A DNA stretch of 64,000 nt from JANWHQ01 sp963775275 (GCA_963775275.1 CAVZII010000005.1:3906001-3970000), one strand, 5' to 3'. Positions 47,155-57,174 are shown, counted from the first letter of the stretch. The notes: generated from the letters alone by a model not told the origin. Made by a program: numbers and translations.

Positions 47155-48291
47155 ATGAACTTCATCCAGCGCTATCTCTTCCGCCAGCTCCTGGCTCCGA
47201 CGCTGCTGGCCCTGCTCGCGCTGACCGCCGTCGCCTTCCTGAGCCAGAGCCTGAGCGCGCTGGACCTGATCGTGGACCAGCGCCAGGATTTCGGCGTGTT
47301 CGTGAGGGTGACGCTGCTGGCGCTGCCGGAGCTGATCAGCCTGATCCTGCCCGTGGCGGTGTTCGTGGCCGCGGTGGTCTCGCTGAACCGCCTGCACACC
47401 GAGCACGAGATCGTTGTCTGCTTCGCTGGCGGCATGAGCCGCTGGGACGTGATCGCACCGGCCATGCGCCTGGCGGCGGGCGCGGCGCTGGTCTCGCTGA
47501 TGCTGAACCTCTGGATCGCCCCGCCAGCCTCCCAGGCCATGCGCAAGACCATCTTCCACGCCAGGGCGGACCTGGCGACCTCGCTGGTCAGGCCCGGGGA
47601 GTTCACCGAGCCTGCGCCCGGGCTGACGGTCTACGCCCAGAGCGAGAGCCCGGAGGGGGCGCTGACGAACCTGTTCGTCCACCAGCAGCGCGGCGAGGGG
47701 TCGACCACCTTCACCGCGCGCTCCGGCCAGATCACCAAGCGCAACGGCTCGCCGGTCCTGGTGATGCGTCACGGCTCGAGCCAGGAGCTGTCGAGCCAGG
47801 GTGTGCTGAACTACCTGGCGTTCGACGAGTACACGCTGGACCTGTCGCCGCTGCTGGCCAAGGCGGACGCCGTCCGCTTCAAGACCAGCGACCGGTTCCT
47901 GCACGAGCTGCTCTTCCCTGGGCCCGGCCAGGACTTCGAGCCCCAGTACCTGCGCAAGATGGTCTCTGAGGCCAATGCCCGAATCGCTTCGCCGCTCTTC
48001 AGCCTGACCTTCATGGCCATCGCCCTGGCGGCCGTGATCGGCGGCCCGTTCAGCAAGCTGGGCTACGCCGGCCGGATCGGCGCGGCGGCGGCGGCGGCGG
48101 CGGCGGTCCGGATCCTCGGATTCGCCTTCCAGGCGCTCGCTATCCAGAACGTCTGGTTCAATCCGCTGCAGTACGTCGTTCCCATCGCAGCCACGGCCTG
48201 GGCGATGGCCGCCCTGTTCAGGAACCGCCGCCCGGCGCGCCCGGCGCGCGCCCTGTCCGGGCTGAGGGCCCTGGCGGACGCGCGCGCATGA
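47155..48291 (+). CDS. lptF: LPS export permease LptF
   Basis: Inner-membrane permease of the LptB2FGC complex that extracts LPS and passes it to the periplasmic bridge. 378 residues. Seen: an N-terminal helix group (IQRYLFRQLLAPTLLALLALTAVAFL), three helices up to about residue 115, a large periplasmic beta-jellyroll domain (about 120-270), and three C-terminal helices. ATG 47155 is chosen because the family N-terminus starts there. The gene overlaps lptG by four bases (ATGA). Confidence 0.93.
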   Translation: MNFIQRYLFRQLLAPTLLALLALTAVAFLSQSLSALDLIVDQRQDFGVFVRVTLLALPELISLILPVAVFVAAVVSLNRLHTEHEIVVCFAGGMSRWDVIAPAMRLAAGAALVSLMLNLWIAPPASQAMRKTIFHARADLATSLVRPGEFTEPAPGLTVYAQSESPEGALTNLFVHQQRGEGSTTFTARSGQITKRNGSPVLVMRHGSSQELSSQGVLNYLAFDEYTLDLSPLLAKADAVRFKTSDRFLHELLFPGPGQDFEPQYLRKMVSEANARIASPLFSLTFMAIALAAVIGGPFSKLGYAGRIGAAAAAAAAVRILGFAFQALAIQNVWFNPLQYVVPIAATAWAMAALFRNRRPARPARALSGLRALADARA

Positions 48292-49409
48292 GGCTGACGC
48301 CCGAGGGCTTCAAGCTCGAGCTCACCCGCATCGAGCGCTACGTCCTGCGCCACGCCCTGGCCGGGATCGGCGCGGCGGCCGCGCTCCTGGGCGCGGTGGT
48401 CGTGCTGATCGACTTCGTCGACCTGTCGCGGGCGCTGGGAGGGCGCGCCGAGATCAGCTTCCTGACCGAGCTCGGGCTGACGCTCCTGAAGTCCCCGTCG
48501 GTGATCCTGCAGCTCCTGCCCTTCGTCTTCCTGTTCGGCGTGCTGTCGGCCTTCGTGACCCTGAACCGGCGCTCGGAGCTGGTGGCGATGCGCGCCGCGG
48601 GCGTGTCGGCCTGGAGGTTCATCCTGCCGGCCGCCGGGGCGTCCTTCGCGCTGGGACTGGCCACCCTGTTCGTCGCCAACCCGCTGGCCTCGGCGATGAA
48701 CTCCGCCTTCGAGCGGGGACGCGCCGCGGTCAGCCCTCAGGACGGGCCGCGCTCGCGCCGGATCTGGCTGCGCCAGGGCGACGCCCATTCCCAGGTGATC
48801 ATCGGCGCGGTCGCGCGCACGGGCGTGGGCGGGGTCCTGCTGAAGGACACCTCGCTCTTCATCTACACCTTGAACCCCGACGGCAGCCCGGAGTTCTCCC
48901 GTCGGATCGAGGCTTCGGAAGCGCGGCTGATGAAGGGCTACTGGCGGCTGAGCGACGCCCGCGACGCCACGCCGGGCGGCAAGGCGACGCACTACGACAC
49001 CTTGTCGATCCCCTCCAACCTGGACGACCACACCGCGCTCGAGCACTACGCTTCGCCCCAGTCCATGTCGTTCTGGACCCTGCCTCAGGCGATCGCGCGC
49101 ATCGAGGAGGCGGGGTTCTCGGCGGTGAACTATCGACTGCGGCTGCAACAGCTGCTGGCCGCGCCGCTGCTCTACACCGCCATGTCGATCCTGGCGGCGG
49201 CCTTCTCGCTGAAGCTGATCCGGCTGGGCGGCGTCGCCACCCTGGCGGGCGCGGGCGTGGCCTCGGGCTTCACCTTCTTCTTCTTCGACCAGCTATGCGC
49301 CTCGCTGGCCAAGGCCGAGATCATCCCACCGTTCGCAGCGGCTTGGATTCCGCCGATTCTCGCGCTTCTGTCGGCTTTCACGCTGCTTTTCTATACCGAA
49401 GATGGGTAA
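48288..49409 (+). CDS. lptG: LPS export permease LptG
   Basis: Partner permease of LptF in the LPS exporter, 373 residues. Seen: RIERYVLRHALAGIG at the start, TM helices to about residue 125 (LLKSPSVILQLLPFVFLFGVLSAF, RSELVAMRAAGVSAWRFI coupling-helix region for LptB), a periplasmic jellyroll (about 130-280), and a C-terminal helix bundle. It begins at the overlapping ATGA with lptF, and its stop overlaps the lptD start by eight bases, so all three are translationally coupled. Confidence 0.93.
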   Translation: MRLTPEGFKLELTRIERYVLRHALAGIGAAAALLGAVVVLIDFVDLSRALGGRAEISFLTELGLTLLKSPSVILQLLPFVFLFGVLSAFVTLNRRSELVAMRAAGVSAWRFILPAAGASFALGLATLFVANPLASAMNSAFERGRAAVSPQDGPRSRRIWLRQGDAHSQVIIGAVARTGVGGVLLKDTSLFIYTLNPDGSPEFSRRIEASEARLMKGYWRLSDARDATPGGKATHYDTLSIPSNLDDHTALEHYASPQSMSFWTLPQAIARIEEAGFSAVNYRLRLQQLLAAPLLYTAMSILAAAFSLKLIRLGGVATLAGAGVASGFTFFFFDQLCASLAKAEIIPPFAAAWIPPILALLSAFTLLFYTEDG

Positions 49410-51758
49410 GACGGGCTCGGCAGCGGCGTCCCCGCTCCCATCTTGCATGCGAGGATCTTGCGCTTTGATCGGTGACCGTCGGCCCAGGACGAGCGCCAGC
49501 GTGCAAGGAACGCTTCTGGCTGGGGCCGCCCTGTTCGTCATGGCCGCCGCGCCGGCGACGGCGGCGCCGCTCGGCTCGTCCGGCTCGTCCAGCGGGCTGG
49601 AGACCCAGGCCGCCGAGGGCCTGGCCCCCGACAGCTTCTATCTGGAGGCCGACCAGGTCAGCGAGAACCAGGCGAGCGACACCATCACCGCCGAGGGGCA
49701 CGTGGAGGTCCGCTACCGCGGCCGCACGCTCAAGTCCAAGACCCTGACCTACGACCAGCGGACCGGCGAGGTGACGGCCAGGGGCGACGTCGCCCTGGTC
49801 AATCCGGACGGCACCGCTGAGTTCTCGCAGGAAGTGGCGCTGGACAAGGACCTGTCCTCCGGCGTCGCTCTCGGCTTCTCCGCGCGGCTGCAGGACAACG
49901 TCAAGCTGGCGGCGGATTCGGTGGTGCGACCGAACCCGAACGTGACCGAGCTGAATCGCGCAATCTACACGCCCTGCGACATCTGCGCGAAGTCCGGGCG
50001 CCCAAGCCGCCCACCTGGTCGATCCAGGCGGCCAAGGTGGTCCAGGACAAGGACCACCACGTCATCTACTACCAGCACGCCGTCATCCGGGTCCTGGGGA
50101 TCCCGGTGCTCTACGCGCCGGTGTTCTGGCATCCGGACTCCACGGCGGTCGGCTCCCAGTCCGGCTTCCTGACCCCGCGCGTCCAGATCTCCCACCGCCG
50201 CGGGTTCTCGTTCGAACAGCCCTACATCGTGGCGATCAGCCGTTCGCAGGACCTGATCATCAGCCCGATCATCTCGAGCGAGGTGAACCCCTTCCTGAAC
50301 CTGGACTGGCGCAAGCGGTTCTATTCGGGAACGATCGACGCCCGCTTCGGATACACCTACGAGCGCGAGTTCGGGAACTCGGGCGACCCGATTCCCGGCT
50401 CGGCCCTGACGTCGCGCAGCTATGTGCTGGCGTCAGGCGCGTTCAAGCTGAACAGCGACTGGACCTGGGGATTCGCCGCCGAACGCTCCTCGGACGACCT
50501 GCTGTTCGACCGCTACGACATCCAGGGGGTCTACGACCGGCGGGGCCTGTACGAGACGGACTCGCGACGGCTGCTGTCGCAGGCCTACGCCGTGCGACAG
50601 GACCAGAACTCGTACCTGTCGATCGCGGCGCTGGACTTCCAGGGCCTGAGGATCGGCGACGTGAACGCCGCCATGCCGGTGGTGGCGCCCCTGATCGAGG
50701 GCCGCTTCGAGCCGAGCCAGGCGATCCTGGGCGGGCGGCTGCGGCTGGTGGGCAGCGCGGTGCTGCTGAACCGCAAGGAGTCGCCAGACAACCTGAGCCT
50801 GCCGGGCGTCGACAGCCATCGCGGCACCGCCCAGATCGACTGGCGGCGCGCGTTCACGCTCGGCAACGGCGTGAGGATCGAGCCGTTCGGCTCGGGCCGC
50901 TACGACGTCTACAACGTCTCGGATCTGCCGCCGGCCTATGGGTCCAAGACCACGAGCCGGGGGTTCGCCTCGGGCGGCGTCGAGGTCAGCTACCCCCTGA
51001 TCCGCCGCTTCGACGACGGGAGCACGGTCGTCCTGGAGCCCATCGCCGAGGGCGTGGTATCGCCCAAGGCCAATCCGAACGCCGACATCCCCAACCAGGA
51101 CAGCGCCGACTTCGTCTTCGACGAGACCAATCTGTTCGATCCCAACCGCACGCCGGGCTTCGACGTCTATGATTCGGGCGCGCGGCTGAACCTCGGCGGA
51201 CGCGCCACGGCGTACTGGGGCGACGGACGCGAGGCCCGTGCGTTCATCGGCCGCAGCTTCCGCTCCTCGCCGGACCTGCTGCTGCCCACGCGCAGCGGCT
51301 ATGGCGCACGATCCTCGGACTGGATCTTCGCCGCGTCCGTCTCACCGGTCCGGGGCCTGTGGGTCTATTCGCGCACCCAGTTCGACGGGACGAGCTTCCA
51401 GTTGCGGCGCGCCGAGGCCGGCGCGAACTTCACCCTGCCGTTCCTGAAAGGCTACGCCCGGTATCTGCACGACTATTCCGACCCGACCGGCGAGCGCGAG
51501 AACGTCGAAGCGGCCGGCGACGTGTTCGTGACCAAGCACTGGGGCCTGGTGCTGTACGGTCAGCGCGACCTGCAACGGAACGTCTGGGCGCGTCGGGACA
51601 TCGGCATTCTCTACCAGGACGAATGCACCCGTCTGGAGGTGGTCTACCACTACGAGGCCGCCCAGGTGCGCCTCGGCGGACCTTCGCGCTCGGTCCAGAT
51701 CCGCCTAACCCTCGCCACACTGGGGGAACAAGGCTACAGGGACGACAGCTGGCGCTGA
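49402..51758 (+). CDS. lptD: LPS assembly outer-membrane protein LptD, apparently frameshifted
   Basis: Outer-membrane beta-barrel that inserts LPS into the outer leaflet, about 785 residues. Seen: a signal peptide (hydrophobic stretch ending APATAA), an OstA/LptD N-terminal jellyroll (DSFYLEADQVSENQ, ITAEGHVEVRYRGRTL), then a 26-strand-type barrel to the C-terminus. The frame breaks at about 50000: one missing base between SGR and PKPPTWSIQAAKVV. Because LptD is essential in most bacteria, an assembly or sequencing deletion is far likelier than a real null allele; repair gives uninterrupted coding. It is followed by surA, the periplasmic chaperone that assists LptD folding. Confidence 0.9.
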
Positions 51759-51793
51759 TCGGTCGGGCGCGCGGGAGAGGACTAGCATCACCC

Positions 51794-53323
51794 ATGAGTT
51801 GGGCGGGTTGCTCGAGATGGATCGCGATCGCGATGGTGCTTGCCACGGCGGCGGCGATAGGCGCCGGCTCCGCCCGCGCGCAGCTGGTTCCGAGGCCGGA
51901 GCTCGGGGCGCCGCCAGGGCCTGATCTGGCGCGCCCGAGCCTGACCGCGCCCGGCCCCACGGACCAGCCGCCCCCGCCTTCACCCGCGCCGTCGACGGAC
52001 GTGACGTCCGTAGCACCGCCTCCAACCGAGCCGGACACGGCGCCGGCCCCCGAGGCCGCCGCCCCGGCGGAGAGCTCGGCGCCGACGCAATTGGCTACGG
52101 CCGGGCCCACGCCCCAGCGCACCCAGGCGCTGAGCGGCGGCGTGGCGGCCCTGGTCAATGATGACGTGATCTCGACCTACGACCTGCGCCAGCGCGCGAT
52201 CCTGCTGATGGTCACCTCGGGCGTGGCGCCGACCGCCCAGAACATGCCCCAGATCCAGCAGGAGGCGCTGCGCTCCCTGATCGACGAGCACCTGCAGATG
52301 CAGGAGCTCAGGCGAATGGAGAAGACCCAGAAGTTCGACATCGTCGCCAGCGACAAGGAGGTCGACCAGGCCCTCAGCACGCTTGCGCGCCAGAACAACT
52401 CCGACGTGAACACCCTTGCCGAGCAGTTCGCCAAGGTCGGCCTGCAGCTGAAGACGCTGAAGGAGCAAATTCGCGTCCAGATCAGCTGGCAGCGGATGAT
52501 CGACGGCCGGTACGGCTCGCGCGTGCGGATCGGCGACGACCAGGTGAACCAGGCCATGCGCCGGCTCGAGGCGGCGGCGGGCGAGCCGCACTACCTGGTC
52601 AGCGAAATCTTCATCGACGCCGCCCGCGCCGGCGGCATGAGCCAGGCGGTCGACGGCGCTCGCCAGCTGATCACCCAGATCGAGCAGGGCGCGCCGTTCG
52701 CCCCGGTCGCGCGCCAGTTCTCCAACGCTCCCTCGGCGGCTTCCGGCGGCGACAAGGGCTGGGTCCTGGCCGCCGAGCTGCCCAACGAGGTGGCCAAGGC
52801 GGTCGAGGAGATGCGGCCCGGCCAGCTTTCCGAGCCGATCCCGGTCAGCGACGGCGTCTACATCGTCCAGCTGCGCGACAAGCGCGCGGGCGGCGGGGTG
52901 ATGACGGTCAGCCTGAAGCAGGCGGCCGTGCGCCTGGCGGCCGACGCGCCGGCCGACGAGGTCGAGCAGGCGCGCAAGTCGCTGGAGTCCTTCGCGGGCT
53001 CGGGCGCGACCTGTGCGGACCTGGAGGCCAAGGCCGCCTCCTATGACGGGGTGGTCGCCAGCGACCTTGGCGAGTCCTCCGTGGAGGATCTGTCGCCTGA
53101 ATTCCGCCAGCCTGCCGAGACCCTGGCGCTGAACACCTTCAGCCAGCCCGTCCGCACGTCCGTGGGGCTGCACCTGCTGATGGTCTGCGACCGCAAGTCC
53201 AGCCAGGCCAAGTTGCCGAACAAGAAAGAGATCGAGAACCGGCTCTTCGAGGAGCAGCTCGCCATGCTCTCCCGCCGGTACCTTCGCGACCTCAGGAACT
53301 CGGCGACCATCGACACGCCGTGA
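51794..53323 (+). CDS. surA: Periplasmic peptidyl-prolyl isomerase/chaperone SurA
   Basis: Outer-membrane-protein chaperone, 509 residues. Seen: a signal peptide (about 1-29), a low-complexity Pro/Ala/Thr linker of about 90 residues, the SurA N-terminal domain (VAALVNDDVISTYDLRQRA, LRSLIDEHLQMQELRR), a parvulin-type PPIase domain (EIFIDAAR ... GAPFAPVARQFSNAPSAASGGDKGW), and a C-terminal region. Only one clear parvulin domain is visible; E. coli SurA has two. The long Pro-rich linker after the signal is unusual. ATG 51794 is chosen because the signal peptide begins there. It overlaps pdxA by four bases. Confidence 0.9.
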   Translation: MSWAGCSRWIAIAMVLATAAAIGAGSARAQLVPRPELGAPPGPDLARPSLTAPGPTDQPPPPSPAPSTDVTSVAPPPTEPDTAPAPEAAAPAESSAPTQLATAGPTPQRTQALSGGVAALVNDDVISTYDLRQRAILLMVTSGVAPTAQNMPQIQQEALRSLIDEHLQMQELRRMEKTQKFDIVASDKEVDQALSTLARQNNSDVNTLAEQFAKVGLQLKTLKEQIRVQISWQRMIDGRYGSRVRIGDDQVNQAMRRLEAAAGEPHYLVSEIFIDAARAGGMSQAVDGARQLITQIEQGAPFAPVARQFSNAPSAASGGDKGWVLAAELPNEVAKAVEEMRPGQLSEPIPVSDGVYIVQLRDKRAGGGVMTVSLKQAAVRLAADAPADEVEQARKSLESFAGSGATCADLEAKAASYDGVVASDLGESSVEDLSPEFRQPAETLALNTFSQPVRTSVGLHLLMVCDRKSSQAKLPNKKEIENRLFEEQLAMLSRRYLRDLRNSATIDTP

Positions 53324-54342
53324 GCGAGGCGCTTGCCGTCACCCTCGGCGATCCGGCCGGCGTCGGCCCGGAGATCATCGTCAAGGCGTGGACGGCGCTG
53401 CGCCAGAGCGGGCCGCGCTTCCTGGTGGTGGGCGACCACGACATCCTGGCCGCCGCGCCGGGCGCTTCGGGCGCGCCGCTGAGGCGGATCGCCTCGCCGG
53501 AAGAGGCGGCGAACGTGTTCACCGAGGCGCTGCCCGTCATCGACCTGCCGATCCAGGCCCAGGTGGTCGCGGGCAAGGCCTCGCCCGCCTATGCGCCGGC
53601 GGTGGTCCGCTGGATCGAGACCGCCGCGGGGCTGGCGCTGTCGGGCGCGGTGTCGGGCGTGGTGACTGCGCCCATCGCCAAGGCGCCGCTCTACGACGCC
53701 GGCTTCGCCTTCCCCGGCCATACCGAGTTCCTCGGCGAACTGACCCGCGCTCGCGAATGGTCCCGGCCGCGCGGCCCGGTGATGATGCTGGCGGCGCCGG
53801 GCCTGCGCACGGCCCTGGTCACCATCCACGAGCCCCTGGCCCGGGTATCGAGCCTGCTGGACGTCGACCGCATCGTGTTGGCCGGCCTGGTGACCGCCCG
53901 GGCGCTGGAGCAGGACTTCGCGATCCCAGAGCCGCGGCTTCAGGTCGCCGCGCTCAATCCCCACGCGGGCGAGGACGGCGCCCTTGGCCGCGAGGAAATC
54001 GAGGTCATCGCTCCGGCCTGCCGGGAGCTGCGCCGCCTGGGTGTCGACTGCAGGGGACCCTCCCCCGCCGACAGCCTGTTCCATGCTGCCGCGCGCGAGA
54101 CCTATGACGCGGTGCTTTGCATGTACCACGACCAGGCCCTGATCCCGGTCAAGATGCTCGACTTCTGGGGCGGGGTGAACATCACTCTCGGGCTCCCGAT
54201 CGTGCGGACATCGCCTGACCACGGGGTGGGATGGGACATCGCCGGACGCGGGATCGCCAGGGCGGACAGCCTGATCGCCGCCCTGCGCACGGCTGCCGGG
54301 ATCGCCGCCAACCGCACCCGGGCGGCCAGCCGGGCGGCGTGA
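53320..54342 (+). CDS. pdxA: 4-hydroxythreonine-4-phosphate dehydrogenase
   Basis: NAD-dependent step in the DXP-dependent pathway to pyridoxal phosphate, 340 residues. Seen: AVTLGDPAGVGPEI at the N-terminus, VTAPIAKAPLYDAGFAFPGHTEFL, LNPHAGEDGALGREE with a metal-binding His, and MYHDQALIPVKML with the second metal-binding His and Asp. The start is GTG at 53320 overlapping the surA stop as GTGA. surA-pdxA-rsmA is a widely conserved order. Confidence 0.95.
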   Translation: MSEALAVTLGDPAGVGPEIIVKAWTALRQSGPRFLVVGDHDILAAAPGASGAPLRRIASPEEAANVFTEALPVIDLPIQAQVVAGKASPAYAPAVVRWIETAAGLALSGAVSGVVTAPIAKAPLYDAGFAFPGHTEFLGELTRAREWSRPRGPVMMLAAPGLRTALVTIHEPLARVSSLLDVDRIVLAGLVTARALEQDFAIPEPRLQVAALNPHAGEDGALGREEIEVIAPACRELRRLGVDCRGPSPADSLFHAAARETYDAVLCMYHDQALIPVKMLDFWGGVNITLGLPIVRTSPDHGVGWDIAGRGIARADSLIAALRTAAGIAANRTRAASRAA

Positions 54343-54352
54343 TCGGGCGCAG

Positions 54353-55186
54353 ATGAGCCTGGACGCCCTGCCCCCGCTCAGGGAGGCCCTGGCGGCCCAT
54401 GGCCTGATGGCCGACAAGGGCCTCGGCCAGCATTTCCTGCTGGACCTGAACGTCACGCGCAAGATCGCGCGCCTGGCGGGACCCCTTCAGGGACTGGCGG
54501 CGATCGAGGTCGGGCCGGGGCCGGGCGGATTGACCCGCGCCCTGCTGGAGGCCGGCGCCAAGGTCATCGCCATCGAGCGGGACCGCCGCTTCCGTCCCAT
54601 CCTGGACGCGCTGGCCGCGGCGGCCGAGGGCCGGCTCGCCATCATCGAGGCCGACGCCCTGAAGGTCGACGAGGCGCAGCTCCTGGCCGAGCACGCGTCC
54701 GGGCTGCCTGCCCGGGTCGTCTCCAACCTGCCCTACAACGTCAGCGCTCCGCTCCTGGTGAAGTGGCTGCACGAGGCCCGGACCTTCGAGTCGATGACCC
54801 TGATGTTCCAGAAGGAGGTGGCGCAACGGATCGCCGCCGCCCCCGGCTCGCGCGATTACGGCCGCCTCTCCGTCCTGAGCCAGGCGATCGCGGACGCCTC
54901 GATCGTGATGACCCTGCCGGCGCGCGCCTTCACGCCGCCGCCCAAGGTGGAGTCCGCGGTGGTGAGCCTGGTCCCCCGCTCCGACGGCCCCTCGTCCGAG
55001 CTGGTCCGACGCCTGGAGAAAGTGACCCAGGCCGCGTTCGGCCAACGCCGCAAGATGCTCCGCTCGAGCCTGAAACCACTGGGCGGCGAGGCGCTCTGCC
55101 GTGCCGTGAACGTGGATCCGAGCGTGCGGGCCGAGGATGTGCCGGTGGCTGGCTTCCTGGCTCTGGCGACCGCCTTGGAGGGCTAG
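54353..55186 (+). CDS. rsmA: 16S rRNA dimethyladenosine transferase (KsgA)
   Basis: Dimethylates two adjacent adenines in helix 45 of 16S rRNA, 277 residues. Seen: KGLGQHFLLDLNVTRKIA, the SAM-binding IEVGPGPGGLTRALLEAG, the catalytic NLPYNVSAPLL (NLPY motif), and the C-terminal FGQRRKMLRSSLK RNA-binding segment. It starts ten bases after pdxA. Its TAG stop (55184-55186) is part of the CTAG at the tip of the large palindromic element that follows. Confidence 0.96.
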   Translation: MSLDALPPLREALAAHGLMADKGLGQHFLLDLNVTRKIARLAGPLQGLAAIEVGPGPGGLTRALLEAGAKVIAIERDRRFRPILDALAAAAEGRLAIIEADALKVDEAQLLAEHASGLPARVVSNLPYNVSAPLLVKWLHEARTFESMTLMFQKEVAQRIAAAPGSRDYGRLSVLSQAIADASIVMTLPARAFTPPPKVESAVVSLVPRSDGPSSELVRRLEKVTQAAFGQRRKMLRSSLKPLGGEALCRAVNVDPSVRAEDVPVAGFLALATALEG

Positions 55187-55452
55187 AGCCTTGTCCGGTC
55201 AGATTGGCCCGCCTGCGCCGTCGGATCTTGCCGAGCGGGCAGGAGAAGACCGCAGGCCGTAGCGGGGCTACGGCCAAGGGCTTCGACGCCCCCGATCGGC
55301 AAGAGCCGGCGGCCCTGCGGGTTGCGCTGGGACGCCCGCCCGCGGCGTTGCGCCGCTCGACCGATGCCCCACATCGCCCGTCGCGACGCGCCTTGCGGAC
55401 CGAACGTCCCAGCGCAACGCAGGCGGGCCAATCTGACCGGACGAGGCTCTAG
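55183..55452. repeat. Cloverleaf palindromic element with 35-bp inverted termini
   Basis: Termini 55183-55217 and 55418-55452 are inverted copies matching at 34 of 35 bases, both beginning CTAGAGCCT. Inside are two independent arms. Arm 1: 55218-55234 pairs with 55296-55312 (15 of 17) and is tipped by a perfect 9-bp hairpin GGCCGTAGC-GGG-GCTACGGCC (55255-55275). Arm 2: GTTGCGCTGGGACG (55321-55334) pairs perfectly with 55405-55418 and contains the hairpin GCGGCG-TTG-CGCCGC (55342-55356). The stops of rsmA and gmk are both the TAG of the terminal CTAG. No coding capacity. It resembles a MITE or a large REP-family unit and could work as a bidirectional terminator. Confidence 0.9.
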
Positions 55453-56087
55453 TCGCCCTCGTCGAGCAGATCCTGCACGAAGGGACCGAGCCAGAGGTTG
55501 CGGTCCCGTTTCAGGCGCTCGGCCTGATAGACCTGGAGCAGGGCCGCGTAGGCCGCCTCGAAGTCGTCGTTCAGGATGACGTAGTCGTAGTCGGCCCACT
55601 TGCCGATCTCATCGCGGGCGCGCACGAGGCGCCGCGCGATGACGTCCTCGGCGTCCTGGGCGCGGGCGTGCAGGCGGCGCCTCAGCTCGCCCATGCTGGG
55701 CGGCAGGACGAAGACGCGAACGACGTCCGCCGGCGCCTGGGCGGCGATGCTGCGCGCGCCTTGCCAGTCGATGTCGAACAGGACATCCCGTCCGGCCTCG
55801 ATCAGGCGCATCACGTCGGCCTTGGGCGTGCCGTAGCAGTGCTCGTGCACCAGGGCGTGCTCGAGGAAGGCGTCCTGGGCGACCATCTCGTCGAAGCGCT
55901 CGCGGGTGATGAAGTGGTATTCGCGGCCGTCCAGCTCGCCCGATCGCGGCTGGCGGGTCGTGCAGGATACCGAAAGGACGAGGTCAGGATGTTCGCGCGT
56001 CAGCCGCCGTCCGAGCGAGGTCTTGCCCGCCCCCGACGGGCTCGAGATCACGAGCATGAGCCCGCGGCGGGGCGATCTAGCGGTCAT
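55449..56087 (-). CDS. gmk: Guanylate kinase
   Basis: ATP-dependent phosphorylation of GMP to GDP, 212 residues. Seen: P-loop ISSPSGAGKTSLGRRL, the GMP-binding SCTTRQPRSGELDGREYHFI, the YGTPKADV segment, and DIDWQGARSI. ATG 56087 is chosen; it overlaps the mltG stop by 11 bases. Its TAG stop is supplied by the terminal CTAG of the palindromic element. It is convergent with rsmA. Confidence 0.95.
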   Translation of the reverse strand: MTARSPRRGLMLVISSPSGAGKTSLGRRLTREHPDLVLSVSCTTRQPRSGELDGREYHFITRERFDEMVAQDAFLEHALVHEHCYGTPKADVMRLIEAGRDVLFDIDWQGARSIAAQAPADVVRVFVLPPSMGELRRRLHARAQDAEDVIARRLVRARDEIGKWADYDYVILNDDFEAAYAALLQVYQAERLKRDRNLWLGPFVQDLLDEGD

Positions 56088-57174
56088 GATCCTTCCCGCC
56101 CGACTCGCCGGCAGCCTTTGGGGCGCCAGGCTGCGGCGGCGCCCCGCCATGCTCGATCTGGCGCCAATGCTGGACGTTCCTCTCATGCTCCTCGAGGGTC
56201 GAGGAGAAGGCGTGCCCCCCGGTTCCGTCCGCGACGAAATAGAGCTCGGAGGTGTCCGGCGGGTCCAGGACAGCGGCGATGGCCGCGCGCCCGGGATTGC
56301 AGATCGGCGTCGGCGGCAGGCCGGCGACCTGATAGGTGTTGTAGGGCGAGGGATCGGCGAGGTCCGCCTGGCGCAGGCTGCGGCCCAGGGGCTCGCCCTT
56401 GGCGAGGCCGTAGATGACGGTCGGGTCGGATTCCAGCCGCATGCCCTTGCGCAGCCGGTTGATGAAGACCGCCGCCACGCGCGGCCGCTCGGACGCCTTT
56501 CCGGTCTCCTTCTCGACGATCGAGGCCATGACGACGGCATCCTCGGGCGACTGGAACGGCAGGCCGGCGCGGCGCTTGGGCCAGAGGTCAGCCAGGAGGC
56601 GGTCGCGATCAGCCATCATCCGCTGCAGCACGCTCGCCCGATCCTCGCCGCGCGCGACCTCGTAGGTCTCGGGCAGAATCGAGCCCTCGGGCGGCACGGG
56701 GGCCGAGCCGGAAAGGACGTCGTTCTTCATCAGGATATCTGTGACCTGGGCCGATGACACGCCTTCGGGGATGGTCACGAAATGGCGCACGATCTGGCCG
56801 CGGCGGATCATCGACAGGATCTGGCCAAGCGAGGCGCGCGAGGGGAAGGCGTATTCGCCCGCCTTCAGCCGCCGCGTCCCCCCGGTCAGCTCCGCGGCGG
56901 CGATGAAGATCGAGGCCGAGCGGACCACGCCCTGGTCCTCGAGGTCGGCCGCGATCTCGGGAAGGCTGGCGCCGCGGCGCAGGACGACACTCGTCTGCGC
57001 GCCCTGGCGGGCCTGGGGCCCGGGGCTGTTGAAGCTCCAGAACCCCCACGCGGTCACCACCAGGACGGCGATGGCCAGGGTGGCGAGCCCGCTCGCGGCC
57101 ATGACCGCGAGCCGTCGCCCGAGCGACAGCCGCGCGGCCGGCGCGGCCCCGTGATCCTGCCGGCGGCGGCTCAC
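56077..57174 (-). CDS. mltG: Endolytic murein transglycosylase MltG
   Basis: Inner-membrane lytic transglycosylase thought to terminate peptidoglycan chains, 365 residues. Seen: a basic cytoplasmic N-terminus, one TM helix (about 25-47), a LysM-like segment (VVLRRGASLPEIAADLEDQGVV), and the YceG domain with the catalytic Glu in ASIVEKETG and ESDPTVIYGL. The start is GTG at 57174, overlapping the fabF stop as GTGA. The fabF-mltG link is common in alphaproteobacteria. The C-terminal tail after HERNVQHWR is Pro/Gly-rich and probably disordered. Confidence 0.94.
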   Translation of the reverse strand: MSRRRQDHGAAPAARLSLGRRLAVMAASGLATLAIAVLVVTAWGFWSFNSPGPQARQGAQTSVVLRRGASLPEIAADLEDQGVVRSASIFIAAAELTGGTRRLKAGEYAFPSRASLGQILSMIRRGQIVRHFVTIPEGVSSAQVTDILMKNDVLSGSAPVPPEGSILPETYEVARGEDRASVLQRMMADRDRLLADLWPKRRAGLPFQSPEDAVVMASIVEKETGKASERPRVAAVFINRLRKGMRLESDPTVIYGLAKGEPLGRSLRQADLADPSPYNTYQVAGLPPTPICNPGRAAIAAVLDPPDTSELYFVADGTGGHAFSSTLEEHERNVQHWRQIEHGGAPPQPGAPKAAGESGGKDHDR

